Assembly (NCBI GenBank): GCA_937950315.1
Contig: CALFDU010000147.1
Span: forward strand, 1 to 45,128
Reading direction: 5' to 3'
DNA length: 45,128 bases
From: an uncultured Saprospiraceae bacterium
GTDB taxonomy: Bacteria; Bacteroidota; Bacteroidia; Chitinophagales; Saprospiraceae
The position numbers and the translations under genes were made by a program. The notes under the pieces were generated by a model that was not told where the DNA came from, did not search any database, and saw nothing but the letters and a program-made list of their open reading frames with translations. Positions 8,856-17,164 of this stretch are shown in pieces (the first letter of the stretch is position 1; each line of letters starts with the position of its first letter).

Positions 8856-10592
8856 CTAACTTAATTGAATTTGTGAAACAGACTTTCCCGTTGCAATCAT
8901 CGGGAACACATTTTCTTCTTTCTCAACCTTGACGTGCAATAAGTAAGGTCCTTTATGCTTTAGCATTTTTTCAATACCCGCTTCCAGCTCTTCTGGCTTT
9001 TCAATTTTTGCTGCTTCCACCCCAAATCCTCTGCTGATCATAACGAAGTTTGGATTCTGTAATTCCACCGCAGAATATCTTCTATCAAAAAACATTTCTT
9101 GCCACTGTCTCACCATTCCCAAGTGCTCATTGTCAAGAATCAAAATCTTGACTGGAATATTCCACTGCGCACACACACCAAGTTCTTGCAATGTCATCTG
9201 AAATCCTCCGTCACCAATAATCGCCAAAGTTGTATTTTTTGGTCTTCCCATTTGTGCGCCGATAGCAGCAGGTAGTCCATAACCCATCGTTCCAGCTCCA
9301 CCCGAAGAAACCCATTGGTCTTTTCCGAGGTAGTCGTAGTATCGAGCGGCAGCCATTTGGTGTTGTCCTACATCCGTACAGACGATGGCCCTTCCTTTGG
9401 TCTGCCTTGATGCTTCTTTTATGACTCTTCCCATGGTCATTTGCTTGCGCTTTGGATTCAGATCTTTGGCAATAACTTTTTTGTATTCTTTGTCATAAGC
9501 TGTATCAAATTCTTTCCTCCACTTGCTGTGGGTTTTCTTTTTCACCAATGGCAAAAGTGCTTTCAATGCAGCTTTTGCATCACCTAGAATAGGGTAGTCG
9601 ATCTGTACATTTTTATTGATTTCAGCAGGATCGATTTCAATATGTATTTTTTTAGCTTGTGTTGCATATTTGTCCAATCGTCCCGTCACCCGATCATCAA
9701 ATCTCATTCCGATTGCAATCAGCAGATCACATTCATTGGTCTTGATGTTTGGCGCATAATTTCCATGCATGCCCAGCATGCCCACATGCATCGGATGATC
9801 ATCACTCAAGGCCGATAGTCCATGTATCGTTGCCCCTACAGGGATGCCTGCTTTTTCTACCAGTTTTTTAAATTCCGCCTGTGCCTTGGCAATGTGAATG
9901 CCATGTCCCGCTAGGATAAATGGTTTCTTTGCTTTGTTGATGGCAGCCGCTGCCACTGCAATCTGATCTTGCTGGATTTTTGGTTTTGGATGGTAAGATC
10001 TGATGGGTGGATTTTTCTCGTAAGAATAATTGCACATCTCTATTTGGGCATTTTTGGTAACGTCAATCAAGACGGGGCCCGGTCTTCCAGAGTTGGCGAT
10101 ATAAAATGCTTTCGCAAATATTTCAGGAATCTCTTCAGCCGAAGTGATTTGATAATTCCACTTGGTTACTGCCGTCGAGCAACCGATTACATCTACTTCT
10201 TGAAAAGCATCTGATCCCAAAAGATGCGCATACACTTGCCCGGTGATACATACCAATGGCGTTGAGTCCAACATGGCATCTCCCAATCCAGTAATCAGAT
10301 TGGTAGCACCTGGCCCAGATGTGGCAAACACAACTCCCGTTTTTCTGGTGACACGAGCATATCCTTCTGCTGCGTGAATCGCTCCTTGCTCATGTCTAGT
10401 AAGTATGTGTTGAAGTCTGTCTTGGTAATGGTATAGAGCATCATACACAGGCATAATTGCTCCCCCCGGATATCCAAAAATCAAATCTACGTCTTCTTTT
10501 ATCAAGCATCGCATGATGGCATCTGCTCCCGATACCTTTATAGCCCTTGATTTTTTCTTGCTGATCTTTTTTCTTTTTACTGATGCTTCCAT
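8856..10592 (-). CDS. ilvB: Acetolactate synthase large (catalytic) subunit
   Basis: Thiamine-diphosphate enzyme that condenses pyruvate with pyruvate or 2-oxobutanoate, the first common step for Val, Leu and Ile. Visible signatures are [16 protein letters not shown], the catalytic glutamate in [29 protein letters not shown], and the TPP/Mg motif [15 protein letters not shown]...ILDNEHLG. At 578 residues it has the complete three-domain length. The first ~20 residues are strongly basic ([14 protein letters not shown]), an unusual extension before the conserved [12 protein letters not shown]. The ATG directly abuts the ilvD stop codon. It pairs with the adjacent ilvN. Confidence 0.95.
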   Translation of the reverse strand: MEASVKRKKISKKKSRAIKVSGADAIMRCLIKEDVDLIFGYPGGAIMPVYDALYHYQDRLQHILTRHEQGAIHAAEGYARVTRKTGVVFATSGPGATNLITGLGDAMLDSTPLVCITGQVYAHLLGSDAFQEVDVIGCSTAVTKWNYQITSAEEIPEIFAKAFYIANSGRPGPVLIDVTKNAQIEMCNYSYEKNPPIRSYHPKPKIQQDQIAVAAAAINKAKKPFILAGHGIHIAKAQAEFKKLVEKAGIPVGATIHGLSALSDDHPMHVGMLGMHGNYAPNIKTNECDLLIAIGMRFDDRVTGRLDKYATQAKKIHIEIDPAEINKNVQIDYPILGDAKAALKALLPLVKKKTHSKWRKEFDTAYDKEYKKVIAKDLNPKRKQMTMGRVIKEASRQTKGRAIVCTDVGQHQMAAARYYDYLGKDQWVSSGGAGTMGYGLPAAIGAQMGRPKNTTLAIIGDGGFQMTLQELGVCAQWNIPVKILILDNEHLGMVRQWQEMFFDRRYSAVELQNPNFVMISRGFGVEAAKIEKPEELEAGIEKMLKHKGPYLLHVKVEKEENVFPMIATGKSVSQIQLS

Positions 10593-12257
10593 TTAAAGTG
10601 TGGTTATGCACCCGTGACTCGCCGATGCTACAGTCTTTCGGTACTTCTTTAAAAAATATTTTTCTTCCTTTTTTGGGTTTGTGTAATTTTCTTTGCGCAG
10701 TGCAATTTCTTCATCGGTCAGATCAGCAGATATTTTGTTATTGACCGCATCAATGGTGATCATGTCTCCATCTTCTAGCAACCCAATCAAACCTCCATCG
10801 TAAGCTTCAGGTGTGATGTGTCCGACAACAAATCCATGCGTCCCTCCGCTGAATCTACCATCCGTAATCAAAGCAACCGATCCACCCAATCCTGCTCCCA
10901 TAATGGCGGAAGTTGGCTTAAGCATTTCTGGCATCCCTGGCCCTCCTTTTGGTCCACAATATCTGATCACTATGACTTCCCCTTCTTTTATTTTTTTATC
11001 TGCAATGGCTTCGTTGGCATCATTTTCCGAATCAAAAACCTTTGCTGGCCCAAAAAACTGCTCACCTTCCTTTCCCGTAATTTTTGCCACCGATCCTTCC
11101 TCAGCCAAGTTGCCGTACAATATTTGTATGTGTCCCTTTTGTTTGATTGGATTCGATACTGGATATAGAATTGGGTGATCAATCGCTTTCACATCCGCCA
11201 AGTTTTCCTCGAATGTTTTTCCAGTGATGGTCATAGCCGATCCATCAAACAAATCTTCTTTCATCATCATCTTCATCACAGCAGGTACTCCTCCTTCATG
11301 GTATAAATCTTCCATTACATATTTGCCGGAAGGCTTAAGATCTGCCAAAAAAGGTGTCTGATCACTGATGTATTGAAAATCATCAATATTGAAGGAAATT
11401 CCCGCTTCATGTGCAATCGCAAGAATGTGAAGTACCGCATTGGTCGATCCGCCAAGCACCGTAATCAATCTTACCGCATTTTCAAATGACTTTCTACTCA
11501 AAATATCCAGTGGCTTAAGATCTAAGTCAATACAGTTTTTGATGGCAGTAGCTATTCTTGCTGTCTCTGAAGCCTTGTCTTTATGCTCTGCCGGAATCGA
11601 ACTATTGTAAGGCAAGCATAAGCCCAATGCTTCAATCGAAGATGACATGGTATTGGCCGTGTACATTCCCCCGCAGGCACCTGCACCCGGTATGGCATTC
11701 TTGATAATGTTCTTGTAGGTTTCTTCATCTATCTTTCCAGATATCTTTTCACCCAGTGCCTCAAAAGCAGATACGATATCTAGTTTCTTTCCTTTGTAAA
11801 AACCAGCCTTAATAGTTCCTCCAAACACAACCACTGCTGGCCGATTCAACCTACAGATTCCCATTAAAGCGCCTGGCATGTTTTTATCACATCCTACTAT
11901 CGGAACCAGTCCATCATACCACTGAGCAGAAGCCACGGTCTCAATTGAATCAGCAATAATTTCTCTCGATGGCAGAGAGTAGCGCATACCCGATGTCCCC
12001 ATAGAGATTCCGTCACTGACCCCAATCGTGTGAAAAATCAATCCCACCAAGTCTTGTTTGTTGATGTCCGTTTTGATGTCTTTAGCCAGATCATTCAAGT
12101 GCATGTTGCAAGTATTGCCATCCCATCCCGTACTCACGATTCCGATCTGAGGTTTCTTCATATCATCCTCAGTCAAACCGACTCCGTAAAGCATCGCCTG
12201 AGCCGCTGGTTGACTTGGGTTTTGGGTAACGTTTTTACTGTATTTGTTTTTGTTCAT
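10593..12257 (-). CDS. ilvD: Dihydroxy-acid dehydratase
   Basis: Iron-sulfur dehydratase that forms the 2-oxo acid precursors of valine/leucine and isoleucine. Cysteines expected to bind the cluster are seen in [18 protein letters not shown] and [15 protein letters not shown]. The C-terminal [15 protein letters not shown] and [20 protein letters not shown] are typical. At 554 residues it is full length. It is the first gene after the leader-peptide and terminator element at 12268-12388, with the terminator ending only 10 nt before its ATG, so it is the gene directly controlled by that attenuator. I see no Shine-Dalgarno sequence, as is common in Bacteroidota. Confidence 0.95.
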   Translation of the reverse strand: MNKNKYSKNVTQNPSQPAAQAMLYGVGLTEDDMKKPQIGIVSTGWDGNTCNMHLNDLAKDIKTDINKQDLVGLIFHTIGVSDGISMGTSGMRYSLPSREIIADSIETVASAQWYDGLVPIVGCDKNMPGALMGICRLNRPAVVVFGGTIKAGFYKGKKLDIVSAFEALGEKISGKIDEETYKNIIKNAIPGAGACGGMYTANTMSSSIEALGLCLPYNSSIPAEHKDKASETARIATAIKNCIDLDLKPLDILSRKSFENAVRLITVLGGSTNAVLHILAIAHEAGISFNIDDFQYISDQTPFLADLKPSGKYVMEDLYHEGGVPAVMKMMMKEDLFDGSAMTITGKTFEENLADVKAIDHPILYPVSNPIKQKGHIQILYGNLAEEGSVAKITGKEGEQFFGPAKVFDSENDANEAIADKKIKEGEVIVIRYCGPKGGPGMPEMLKPTSAIMGAGLGGSVALITDGRFSGGTHGFVVGHITPEAYDGGLIGLLEDGDMITIDAVNNKISADLTDEEIALRKENYTNPKKEEKYFLKKYRKTVASASHGCITTL

Positions 12258-12267
12258 AGTTGTGTAT

Positions 12268-12302
12268 AAAAAAATGCCATTCTTATAAAGAGAATGACAT
12301 TT
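12268..12302 (-). terminator. Attenuator terminator in front of ilvD
   Basis: On the minus strand AAATGTCATTCT (12302-12291) pairs with AGAATGGCATTT (12283-12272): 12 bp with one T-G wobble and a 7-nt loop, followed by a run of seven T (12274-12268). It lies after leuB and just before the ilvD ATG (12257), where a plain terminator would shut off the whole ilv operon. A competing helix can form between TAAGGAGAA (12331-12323, starting at the leader stop codon) and TTCTCTTTA (12294-12286), 9 bp with one G-T pair. That helix takes up the inner part of the 5' arm and the loop. It would be the antiterminator. Confidence 0.85.
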
Positions 12303-12328
12303 ATATTTTAGTATATCGTACTTTCTCC

Positions 12329-12388
12329 TTAGGTGTTCTTTAATTGAATCACCACAATTATTATTGACTTTGAAATAATATTAATCAT
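12329..12388 (-). CDS. ilv leader peptide (19 residues, Ile/Val/Leu-rich)
   Basis: A complete short reading frame, ATG to TAA, in the only large gap of the leu-ilv cluster. It encodes [19 protein letters not shown]: seven Ile, two Val and one Leu in 19 residues, with a block of six branched-chain codons in a row (ATA ATA ATT GTG GTG ATT, codons 9-14). Two of the Ile codons are ATA. The start lies 38 nt beyond the leuB stop codon. A terminator follows 26 nt after its stop codon. This is the classical layout of a ribosome-stalling leader peptide: shortage of charged Ile- or Val-tRNA would hold the ribosome on the block and leave the antiterminator segment free, while normal translation to the stop would cover it. 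I find no promoter box just upstream, so the leader is probably on the leuABCD read-through transcript. Confidence 0.85.
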   Translation of the reverse strand: MINIISKSIIIVVIQLKNT

Positions 12389-12426
12389 TGTATATTTTGT
12401 TTTTATCTTTCACGGATGCCCTTCTT

Positions 12427-13545
12427 TTAGATTATAACAGATTTAGCGATATCCATTTTCTTGCTATTGAAATCTACCAGATCATCATTGATCAACGCGT
12501 AGATAATATCTCCGAGTTCAGAACAACTTGTCTGAATCCGGGGATTCAGATCTTCAGTCAGAATCCGCTCAGCTACACATCTATTGACCGCTGCTTTTAT
12601 CGCATTTGATTCCTCATTCATATCAAAATGCTCAAACATCATTGCCGCAGATAATATCGTGGCAATTGGATTGGCTCTGTCTGTTCCTGCTGCTTGCGGA
12701 TAGGAACCATGCACCGGTTCAAACATGCAGTGTTTTTTTCCAAATGATGAAGAGGGTAGCAAACCAATCGATCCTGCAATCACACTGGATTCATCTGAAA
12801 TGATATCGCCAAACATATTGCTGCATAAGATCACATCAAATCTTGATGGGTTCAAGATTACTTGCATGGCTGCATTGTCTACATATAAATAATCAACTTC
12901 AACATCCTGATATTTTGACGCAAGTTCTTGTACCACCGATCTCCAAAGTCTAGAAGTTTCCATAACATTTGCTTTGTCTACCAAAGTCAATTTCTTCCTT
13001 CTTTTTTGAGCAGCTTCAAAAGCGGGAATCGCAATTCTTTTTATTTCCTTCTTTGAATAAACGCAGGTGTCAAATGCTTTTTTGCCTCCTTGCTTCAATC
13101 CCTTTTTGCCGAAATAGATCCCTCCAGTTAATTCTCTGTATATAACGAAGTCTACTCCTTGTATTTTTTCTTTTTTGAGTGGTGATAAGTCAAGCAAACT
13201 ATCGTATGCTTTTATGGGTCTTACATTGGCATACATTTTTAATAATTTCCTTAAAGCCAATAATCCTTGTTCTGGTCTGACCTTGATACTAGGATCATGG
13301 TCATATTTCGGATCACCTATCGCTCCGAGTAAAACCGCATCACATTCTAGGCAAGCTGCCTGTGTAGTTTCAGGCAATGGATGACCAGTCTTATCTATTG
13401 CTGCCGCACCGATATCCGCATAACACATTTCAATTTTGTGATTGAATTTTTCTGAAATAGCTTCAATAATTTTTACCGCTTGATCAATAACTTCTGGGCC
13501 GATACCATCCCCTGGAAGAACTGTTATTTTGTTTAATGTACTCAT
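12427..13545 (-). CDS. leuB: 3-isopropylmalate dehydrogenase
   Basis: Oxidises and decarboxylates 3-isopropylmalate to 2-oxoisocaproate with NAD+. Seen are the N-terminal VLPGDGIGPEVIDQA, the substrate-binding arginine region YRELTGGIYFG, the catalytic SNMFGDIISDESSVI metal site and the GSIGLLPSSSFG/EPVHGSYPQAAGTDRANP NAD-binding region. At 372 residues it is slightly longer than the ~360 average. It is the last leu gene. Its ATG abuts the leuD stop, and downstream comes the 169-nt gap with the ilv attenuator, so leu messages are made regardless of the attenuation decision. Confidence 0.95.
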   Translation of the reverse strand: MSTLNKITVLPGDGIGPEVIDQAVKIIEAISEKFNHKIEMCYADIGAAAIDKTGHPLPETTQAACLECDAVLLGAIGDPKYDHDPSIKVRPEQGLLALRKLLKMYANVRPIKAYDSLLDLSPLKKEKIQGVDFVIYRELTGGIYFGKKGLKQGGKKAFDTCVYSKKEIKRIAIPAFEAAQKRRKKLTLVDKANVMETSRLWRSVVQELASKYQDVEVDYLYVDNAAMQVILNPSRFDVILCSNMFGDIISDESSVIAGSIGLLPSSSFGKKHCMFEPVHGSYPQAAGTDRANPIATILSAAMMFEHFDMNEESNAIKAAVNRCVAERILTEDLNPRIQTSCSELGDIIYALINDDLVDFNSKKMDIAKSVII

Positions 13546-14139
13546 CTAGTATACTATATGTTGTTGTTGAAATTTTTCGATGACTGCTCGTTTACTGATC
13601 AGATAATCTATTGTATCCATCCCATTGATCAAACACTCTTTTTTAAATGGATCTATATCAAATGTTATATGGATTTTACCTCCTTCAACCGTCAGTGTTT
13701 GATGAGTCAGACTTACGTCAAATGTTGTCTTTGGGTTTTCTTCTATGGCTGTAAATATTCTATGAAGCACCTCTTGATCTACTGTAATCGGAAGTATGCC
13801 ATTGTTCAATGCATTGTTCTTGAAAATGTCTGCAAAGAAACTTGAGATGACTACTTTGAATCCATAATCTCCAATGGCCCATGCAGCATGTTCTCGGCTT
13901 GATCCACAACCAAAGTTTCTACCAGCAACCAATATTTCTCCTTTGTACGTTTCGTTGTTTAAAATGAAACCGTCAATCTTCTCATGGGCAGCATTGTATC
14001 TCCAGTCCCTAAATAAATTTTCCCCAAAGCCCAACTTACTCGTTGACTTCAAAAATCTTGCAGGGATGATCTGGTCTGTGTCGATGTCTTCCATAGGAAG
14101 AGGAACCGCCGTTGTCTGTATGTTGGTAAATCCTGACAT
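13546..14139 (-). CDS. leuD: 3-isopropylmalate dehydratase small subunit
   Basis: Swivelling-domain subunit of isopropylmalate isomerase, working with LeuC in leucine synthesis. The signature is AGRNFGCGSSREHAAWAIGDYGF, preceded by MEDIDTDQIIPARFLKS, the usual start region. At 197 residues it has the length of the LeuD type found with separate LeuC. The start codon shares one base with the leuC stop (TAATG), which indicates coupled translation of the two subunits. Confidence 0.95.
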   Translation of the reverse strand: MSGFTNIQTTAVPLPMEDIDTDQIIPARFLKSTSKLGFGENLFRDWRYNAAHEKIDGFILNNETYKGEILVAGRNFGCGSSREHAAWAIGDYGFKVVISSFFADIFKNNALNNGILPITVDQEVLHRIFTAIEENPKTTFDVSLTHQTLTVEGGKIHITFDIDPFKKECLINGMDTIDYLISKRAVIEKFQQQHIVY

Positions 14140-15527
14140 TAATTCAATTCTTTTCTTACGTCCACAATCTTTCCAGCAATGGCAGCTGCTGCTGCCGTCA
14201 GAGGGCTAGCCAAAATGGTTCTAGCTCCTGGCCCTTGTCTGCCTTCAAAGTTTCTATTGGAAGTAGATACACAGTATTTTCCGGCAGGAATCTTGTCTTC
14301 ATTCATCCCCAAACAGGCAGAACAGCCAGCTTGTCTCAATTCAAATCCAGCAGATGCTAGAATCTTGTCAAGGCCTTCTTTCTTTGCTTGTTTTGCAACC
14401 AATTGCGACCCAGGTACAACAAAAACCTCTACGTTTTCTGCCTTCTGTTTTCCTTTTATGTATTGCGCTACTTCTCGCAAGTCCTCAATCCTTGCATTGG
14501 TGCAACTCCCGATAAATACATAATCTATCGGCATGCCTTCTAATATTTTGCCTTTATTAAATCCCATGTAGTTGAGGGACTTGTCAACCGATGCGTTCGA
14601 CGATTCACTTGTGGACGGAATGGCTTCATTGATTTTGATTCCCATTCCGGGGTTGGTACCATATGTTACCATCGGAGCAATGTCGGCCGCGTCAAATTCA
14701 TACTCAATATCAAAAATCGCAGACTCGTCTGTTGTTAATTTTTTCCACTGAGTCAACGACTCATCAAAGCGGATCCCTTCTGGTTGAACTTTGTCTTTAA
14801 GATAATTAAATGTCGTCTGGTCTGGTGCAATCAGTCCTCCTCTTGCTCCCATTTCTATGCTCATATTACAGACAGTCATCCTTCCTTCCATACTCAATGA
14901 CTCGATGGCCTCTCCTGCATATTCTACAAAGTGACCAGTTGCTCCTCCGACACCCAGTTTGGCAATGACATAAAGAATTAGATCTTTGGCCGAAACACCT
15001 CTTTGTAATTGCCCATTTATTTTGATGCGCATTTGTTTTGGCTTCACTTGAAGTACACATTGTGATGCCAATACTTGCTCTACCTCACTTGTCCCTATCC
15101 CAAATGCAATAGAACCAAATGCACCATGGGTTGAAGTGTGGCTGTCGCCACATACTATTGTCATTCCCGGTCTGGTCATCCCTAACTCTGGTCCGATAAC
15201 ATGTACAATCCCTTGGTTGGGATGGTGTAAATCAAAAAGCTCAACCCCAAATTCTTTACAATTTTCGCTTAGCTGGTTTACTTGTTTTTTTGATAATGGA
15301 TCTTGAATCGGAAGGTGTTGATTTTTTGTCGGCACATTGTGATCCGCCGTACCTACTGTTCTAGAAGTATTAAAGACTTTTACATTTCGCTGTCTCAAAC
15401 CATCAAACGCCTGAGGACTTGTCACTTCATGGATGAAATGCTTGTCTATGTACAAGATGATTTGTTTTGCATCAATTTGCTCAACAATATGTTTGTTCCA
15501 TATTTTATCAAATAGTGTTGTAGACAT
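14139..15527 (-). CDS. leuC: 3-isopropylmalate dehydratase large subunit
   Basis: Catalytic [4Fe-4S] subunit of isopropylmalate isomerase. The three cluster cysteines are in [12 protein letters not shown] and [12 protein letters not shown]. The aconitase-like [26 protein letters not shown] and [22 protein letters not shown] motifs are intact. At 462 residues it has the standard bacterial length. It lies 7 nt after leuA and overlaps leuD by one base. Confidence 0.95.
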   Translation of the reverse strand: MSTTLFDKIWNKHIVEQIDAKQIILYIDKHFIHEVTSPQAFDGLRQRNVKVFNTSRTVGTADHNVPTKNQHLPIQDPLSKKQVNQLSENCKEFGVELFDLHHPNQGIVHVIGPELGMTRPGMTIVCGDSHTSTHGAFGSIAFGIGTSEVEQVLASQCVLQVKPKQMRIKINGQLQRGVSAKDLILYVIAKLGVGGATGHFVEYAGEAIESLSMEGRMTVCNMSIEMGARGGLIAPDQTTFNYLKDKVQPEGIRFDESLTQWKKLTTDESAIFDIEYEFDAADIAPMVTYGTNPGMGIKINEAIPSTSESSNASVDKSLNYMGFNKGKILEGMPIDYVFIGSCTNARIEDLREVAQYIKGKQKAENVEVFVVPGSQLVAKQAKKEGLDKILASAGFELRQAGCSACLGMNEDKIPAGKYCVSTSNRNFEGRQGPGARTILASPLTAAAAAIAGKIVDVRKELN

Positions 15528-15534
15528 AATTCAA

Positions 15535-16701
15535 TTAAACTGTTTGAAAAATATTTTGTCGCTCTAGAATTTTTACAAGATCCTCGTCTTTCACTTCTTT
15601 CAGTTCATCTGCCACCTTGATAAAGCTACTATAAGCCAAATCCAAATTGTCTTTGGTTAACTCGTATCCAATGGCTCTTGCTCTATACGCAACCGCAGCT
15701 CTTCCTGATCTTGCTGTAAGTATGATTCTTGACTCAGAAACTCCGACTTCCTTTGGGTCAATGATTTCATAGGTCTCTCTGTGCTTGATCACACCATCTT
15801 GATGAATTCCAGATGAATGTCCAAATGCATTTCCACCCACTATCGCTTTGTTGGCTTGAATCGGCATGGCCATTGCTTCTGATACGGCTTCGCTTGCGGC
15901 TTTGAGCCTCGTAGAGTCGACATTGGTGAAATATTGATTTTTCATTCTCTTTTTGATAATCATTACCACTTCTTCCAGAGCTGTGTTTCCAGCACGTTCT
16001 CCCATTCCATTAAGTGTGCATTCTATTTGTCTAGCACCTGCTTTGATCGCTGCAATCGAATTGGCAGTAGCCATGCCTAAATCATTGTGGCAGTGTGCAG
16101 ATATAATTGCTCGATCAATGTGCTTTACATTGTTGATCAAGTAGTTAATCTTTTCTTGATATTCAGAAGGCATGCAATATCCAGTTGTATCCGGGATGTT
16201 AACAACGGTCGCTCCGGCCTTGATGACTTCCTCTATTACCTTTGCAAGAAATGCATTGTCGGCGCGACCAGCATCTTCTGCATAGAATTCAACATCCTCT
16301 ACATATTTCTTAGCATACTTGGTGGCTGCAACCGCCCTTTCAATAATTTTATCCTTTGTGGTTTTGAATTTGTATTTAATGTGAGATTCTGATACACCAA
16401 TGCCCGTATGAATCCTTGGAAAATTGGCATATTTTAATGCCTCGGCCGCTACATCAATGTCCTTTTGGATGGATCTAGTCAAACCACAAATGGTGGTTGA
16501 CCTCACTTCTTTGCTGATTCTCTTAATCGCATCAAAGTCTCCAGGACTTGAAATCGGAAACCCCGCTTCGATGACATCTACGCCCAGGCTATCGATCACT
16601 TTTGCCAAACGGACTTTCTCGTCTACGTTCAATTTACAACCAGGCACCTGTTCACCATCTCTTAGTGTCGTATCGAAAATATATACTCTATCCTTATTCA
16701 T
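15535..16701 (-). CDS. leuA: 2-isopropylmalate synthase, short form without C-terminal regulatory domain
   Basis: Condenses acetyl-CoA with 2-oxoisovalerate, the committed step to leucine. The TIM-barrel signatures are [16 protein letters not shown], the metal-binding [18 protein letters not shown], and [17 protein letters not shown]. The sequence continues through the linker ([27 protein letters not shown]) and stops at residue 388, where canonical ~510-570-residue enzymes carry the leucine-binding dimer domain. That domain is absent and the reading frame ends cleanly, so this looks like a natural short form rather than a broken gene. Direct leucine feedback of the classical kind is therefore not expected. 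A related role (homocitrate or citramalate synthase) is possible by sequence, but the leuCDB context argues for LeuA. It is the first gene of the operon. Confidence 0.9.
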   Translation of the reverse strand: MNKDRVYIFDTTLRDGEQVPGCKLNVDEKVRLAKVIDSLGVDVIEAGFPISSPGDFDAIKRISKEVRSTTICGLTRSIQKDIDVAAEALKYANFPRIHTGIGVSESHIKYKFKTTKDKIIERAVAATKYAKKYVEDVEFYAEDAGRADNAFLAKVIEEVIKAGATVVNIPDTTGYCMPSEYQEKINYLINNVKHIDRAIISAHCHNDLGMATANSIAAIKAGARQIECTLNGMGERAGNTALEEVVMIIKKRMKNQYFTNVDSTRLKAASEAVSEAMAMPIQANKAIVGGNAFGHSSGIHQDGVIKHRETYEIIDPKEVGVSESRIILTARSGRAAVAYRARAIGYELTKDNLDLAYSSFIKVADELKEVKDEDLVKILERQNIFQTV

Positions 16702-17000
16702 CTTATTATGAGCTTATGTACAATGAAATTATCTCATAAAATGAAGAAAATCTTTCCTAATATTTTGATTTTTACGAAAATCAAAAGTGTATTTTACATA
16801 TGTATTTTATTGAAATTCAGTAGTTTATAACAAATGACGCTACGATGTCCAAGCGCTATTTTAGCAAGCTACCGCAGTATTTTTTAAACCGCATTGATTT
16901 ATAGACATTATACTATGTCCTTTTTTAGAAAGAGCGCAAGACTCTGTTGCCTTAGCAATCGATCTTTTGCAAAGATTTTGACTATGAATAATAATTGACA
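16702..17000. other. leuA-pheA intergenic region, leuA side
   Basis: About 300 nt between leuA (minus) and the pheA promoter (plus). It contains a near-perfect inverted repeat at 16763-16786 (TTTTGATTTT, 4-nt loop, AAAATCAAAA) about 60-85 nt upstream of leuA, which has no T-tract and could be an operator or an mRNA structure. A second inverted repeat, ATCTTT-TGC-AAAGAT, lies at 16962-16976 next to the pheA -33 box. On the minus strand I find neither a perfect TAnnTTTG box nor a terminator in front of leuA, so leuA regulation is unresolved. Confidence 0.5.
16962..16976. promoter_or_regulatory. Small inverted repeat next to the pheA promoter
   Basis: The sequence ATCTTT-TGC-AAAGAT is a perfect 6-bp inverted repeat with a 3-nt spacer, and its last base is the first T of the pheA -33 TTTTG. 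Its position would suit a repressor or activator site shared by the divergent leuA and pheA transcripts. There is no other evidence. Confidence 0.3.
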
Positions 17001-17008
17001 TACATTTG
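16976..17008 (+). promoter_or_regulatory. pheA operon promoter (Bacteroidota -33/-7 type)
   Basis: TTTTG at 16976-16980 and TACATTTG at 17001-17008 are separated by 20 nt. This matches the Bacteroidota primary sigma consensus TTTG-N19/20-TAnnTTTG. The predicted transcript would start near 17013-17016, only a few bases before the leader peptide ATG at 17018, so the leader message would be nearly leaderless. Confidence 0.75.
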
Positions 17009-17017
17009 AACATAGAT

Positions 17018-17077
17018 ATGAACACATATACATTTACATATTCATTTTTTTATTTCTGGAGCTACTTTAGTCAGTGA
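17018..17077 (+). CDS. phe leader peptide (19 residues, Phe/Tyr/Trp-rich)
   Basis: A complete short reading frame, ATG to TGA, between the promoter and pheA. It encodes MNTYTFTYSFFYFWSYFSQ: five Phe, four Tyr and one Trp in 19 residues, with Phe-Phe-Tyr-Phe-Trp consecutive at codons 10-14. The composition matches the end products of the operon it precedes (pheA, tyrA, DAHP synthase), so the peptide is most likely a sensor of charged aromatic tRNAs. Its last codons and stop codon contain TCAGTGATC (17071-17079), which can pair with the 5' arm of the terminator downstream. It has the same length as the ilv leader at 12329-12388. It starts within ~5 nt of the predicted transcription start. Confidence 0.87.
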   Translation: MNTYTFTYSFFYFWSYFSQ

Positions 17078-17115
17078 TCGGATCTATGAATTTGTATTTG
17101 TAAAACATAAAATTT

Positions 17116-17147
17116 AAAAGGTCCTGATTTTCAGGGCCTTTTTTTTT
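17116..17147 (+). terminator. Attenuator terminator in front of pheA
   Basis: AAAAGGTCCTGA (17116-17127) pairs with TCAGGGCCTTTT (17131-17142): 12 bp with one T-G wobble and a TTT loop, followed by T to 17147 (nine T from 17139). It ends 17 nt before the pheA ATG. The alternative helix pairs TCAG (17071-17074) with CTGA (17124-17127) and GATC (17076-17079) with GGTC (17120-17123), with one bulged base, and can extend two pairs outward. It would destroy the terminator. Ribosomes reaching the leader stop would cover the upstream strand and favour termination. Confidence 0.87.
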
Positions 17148-17164
17148 ATACCTATAAAGAAGAG

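Noticed and set aside
12310-12335. AAGGAG after the ilv leader stop as a ribosome binding site for a further small ORF
   Set aside because: The next ATG is ~23 nt away and opens only a 6-codon frame; the sequence is better explained as the antiterminator strand.
16861-17011. Minus-strand open frame running into MSINQCGLKNTAVAC as a possible leuA leader peptide
   Set aside because: It is not enriched in Leu, has no T-tailed terminator after it, and its upstream half overlaps the pheA promoter. I keep it only as part of an unexplained region.
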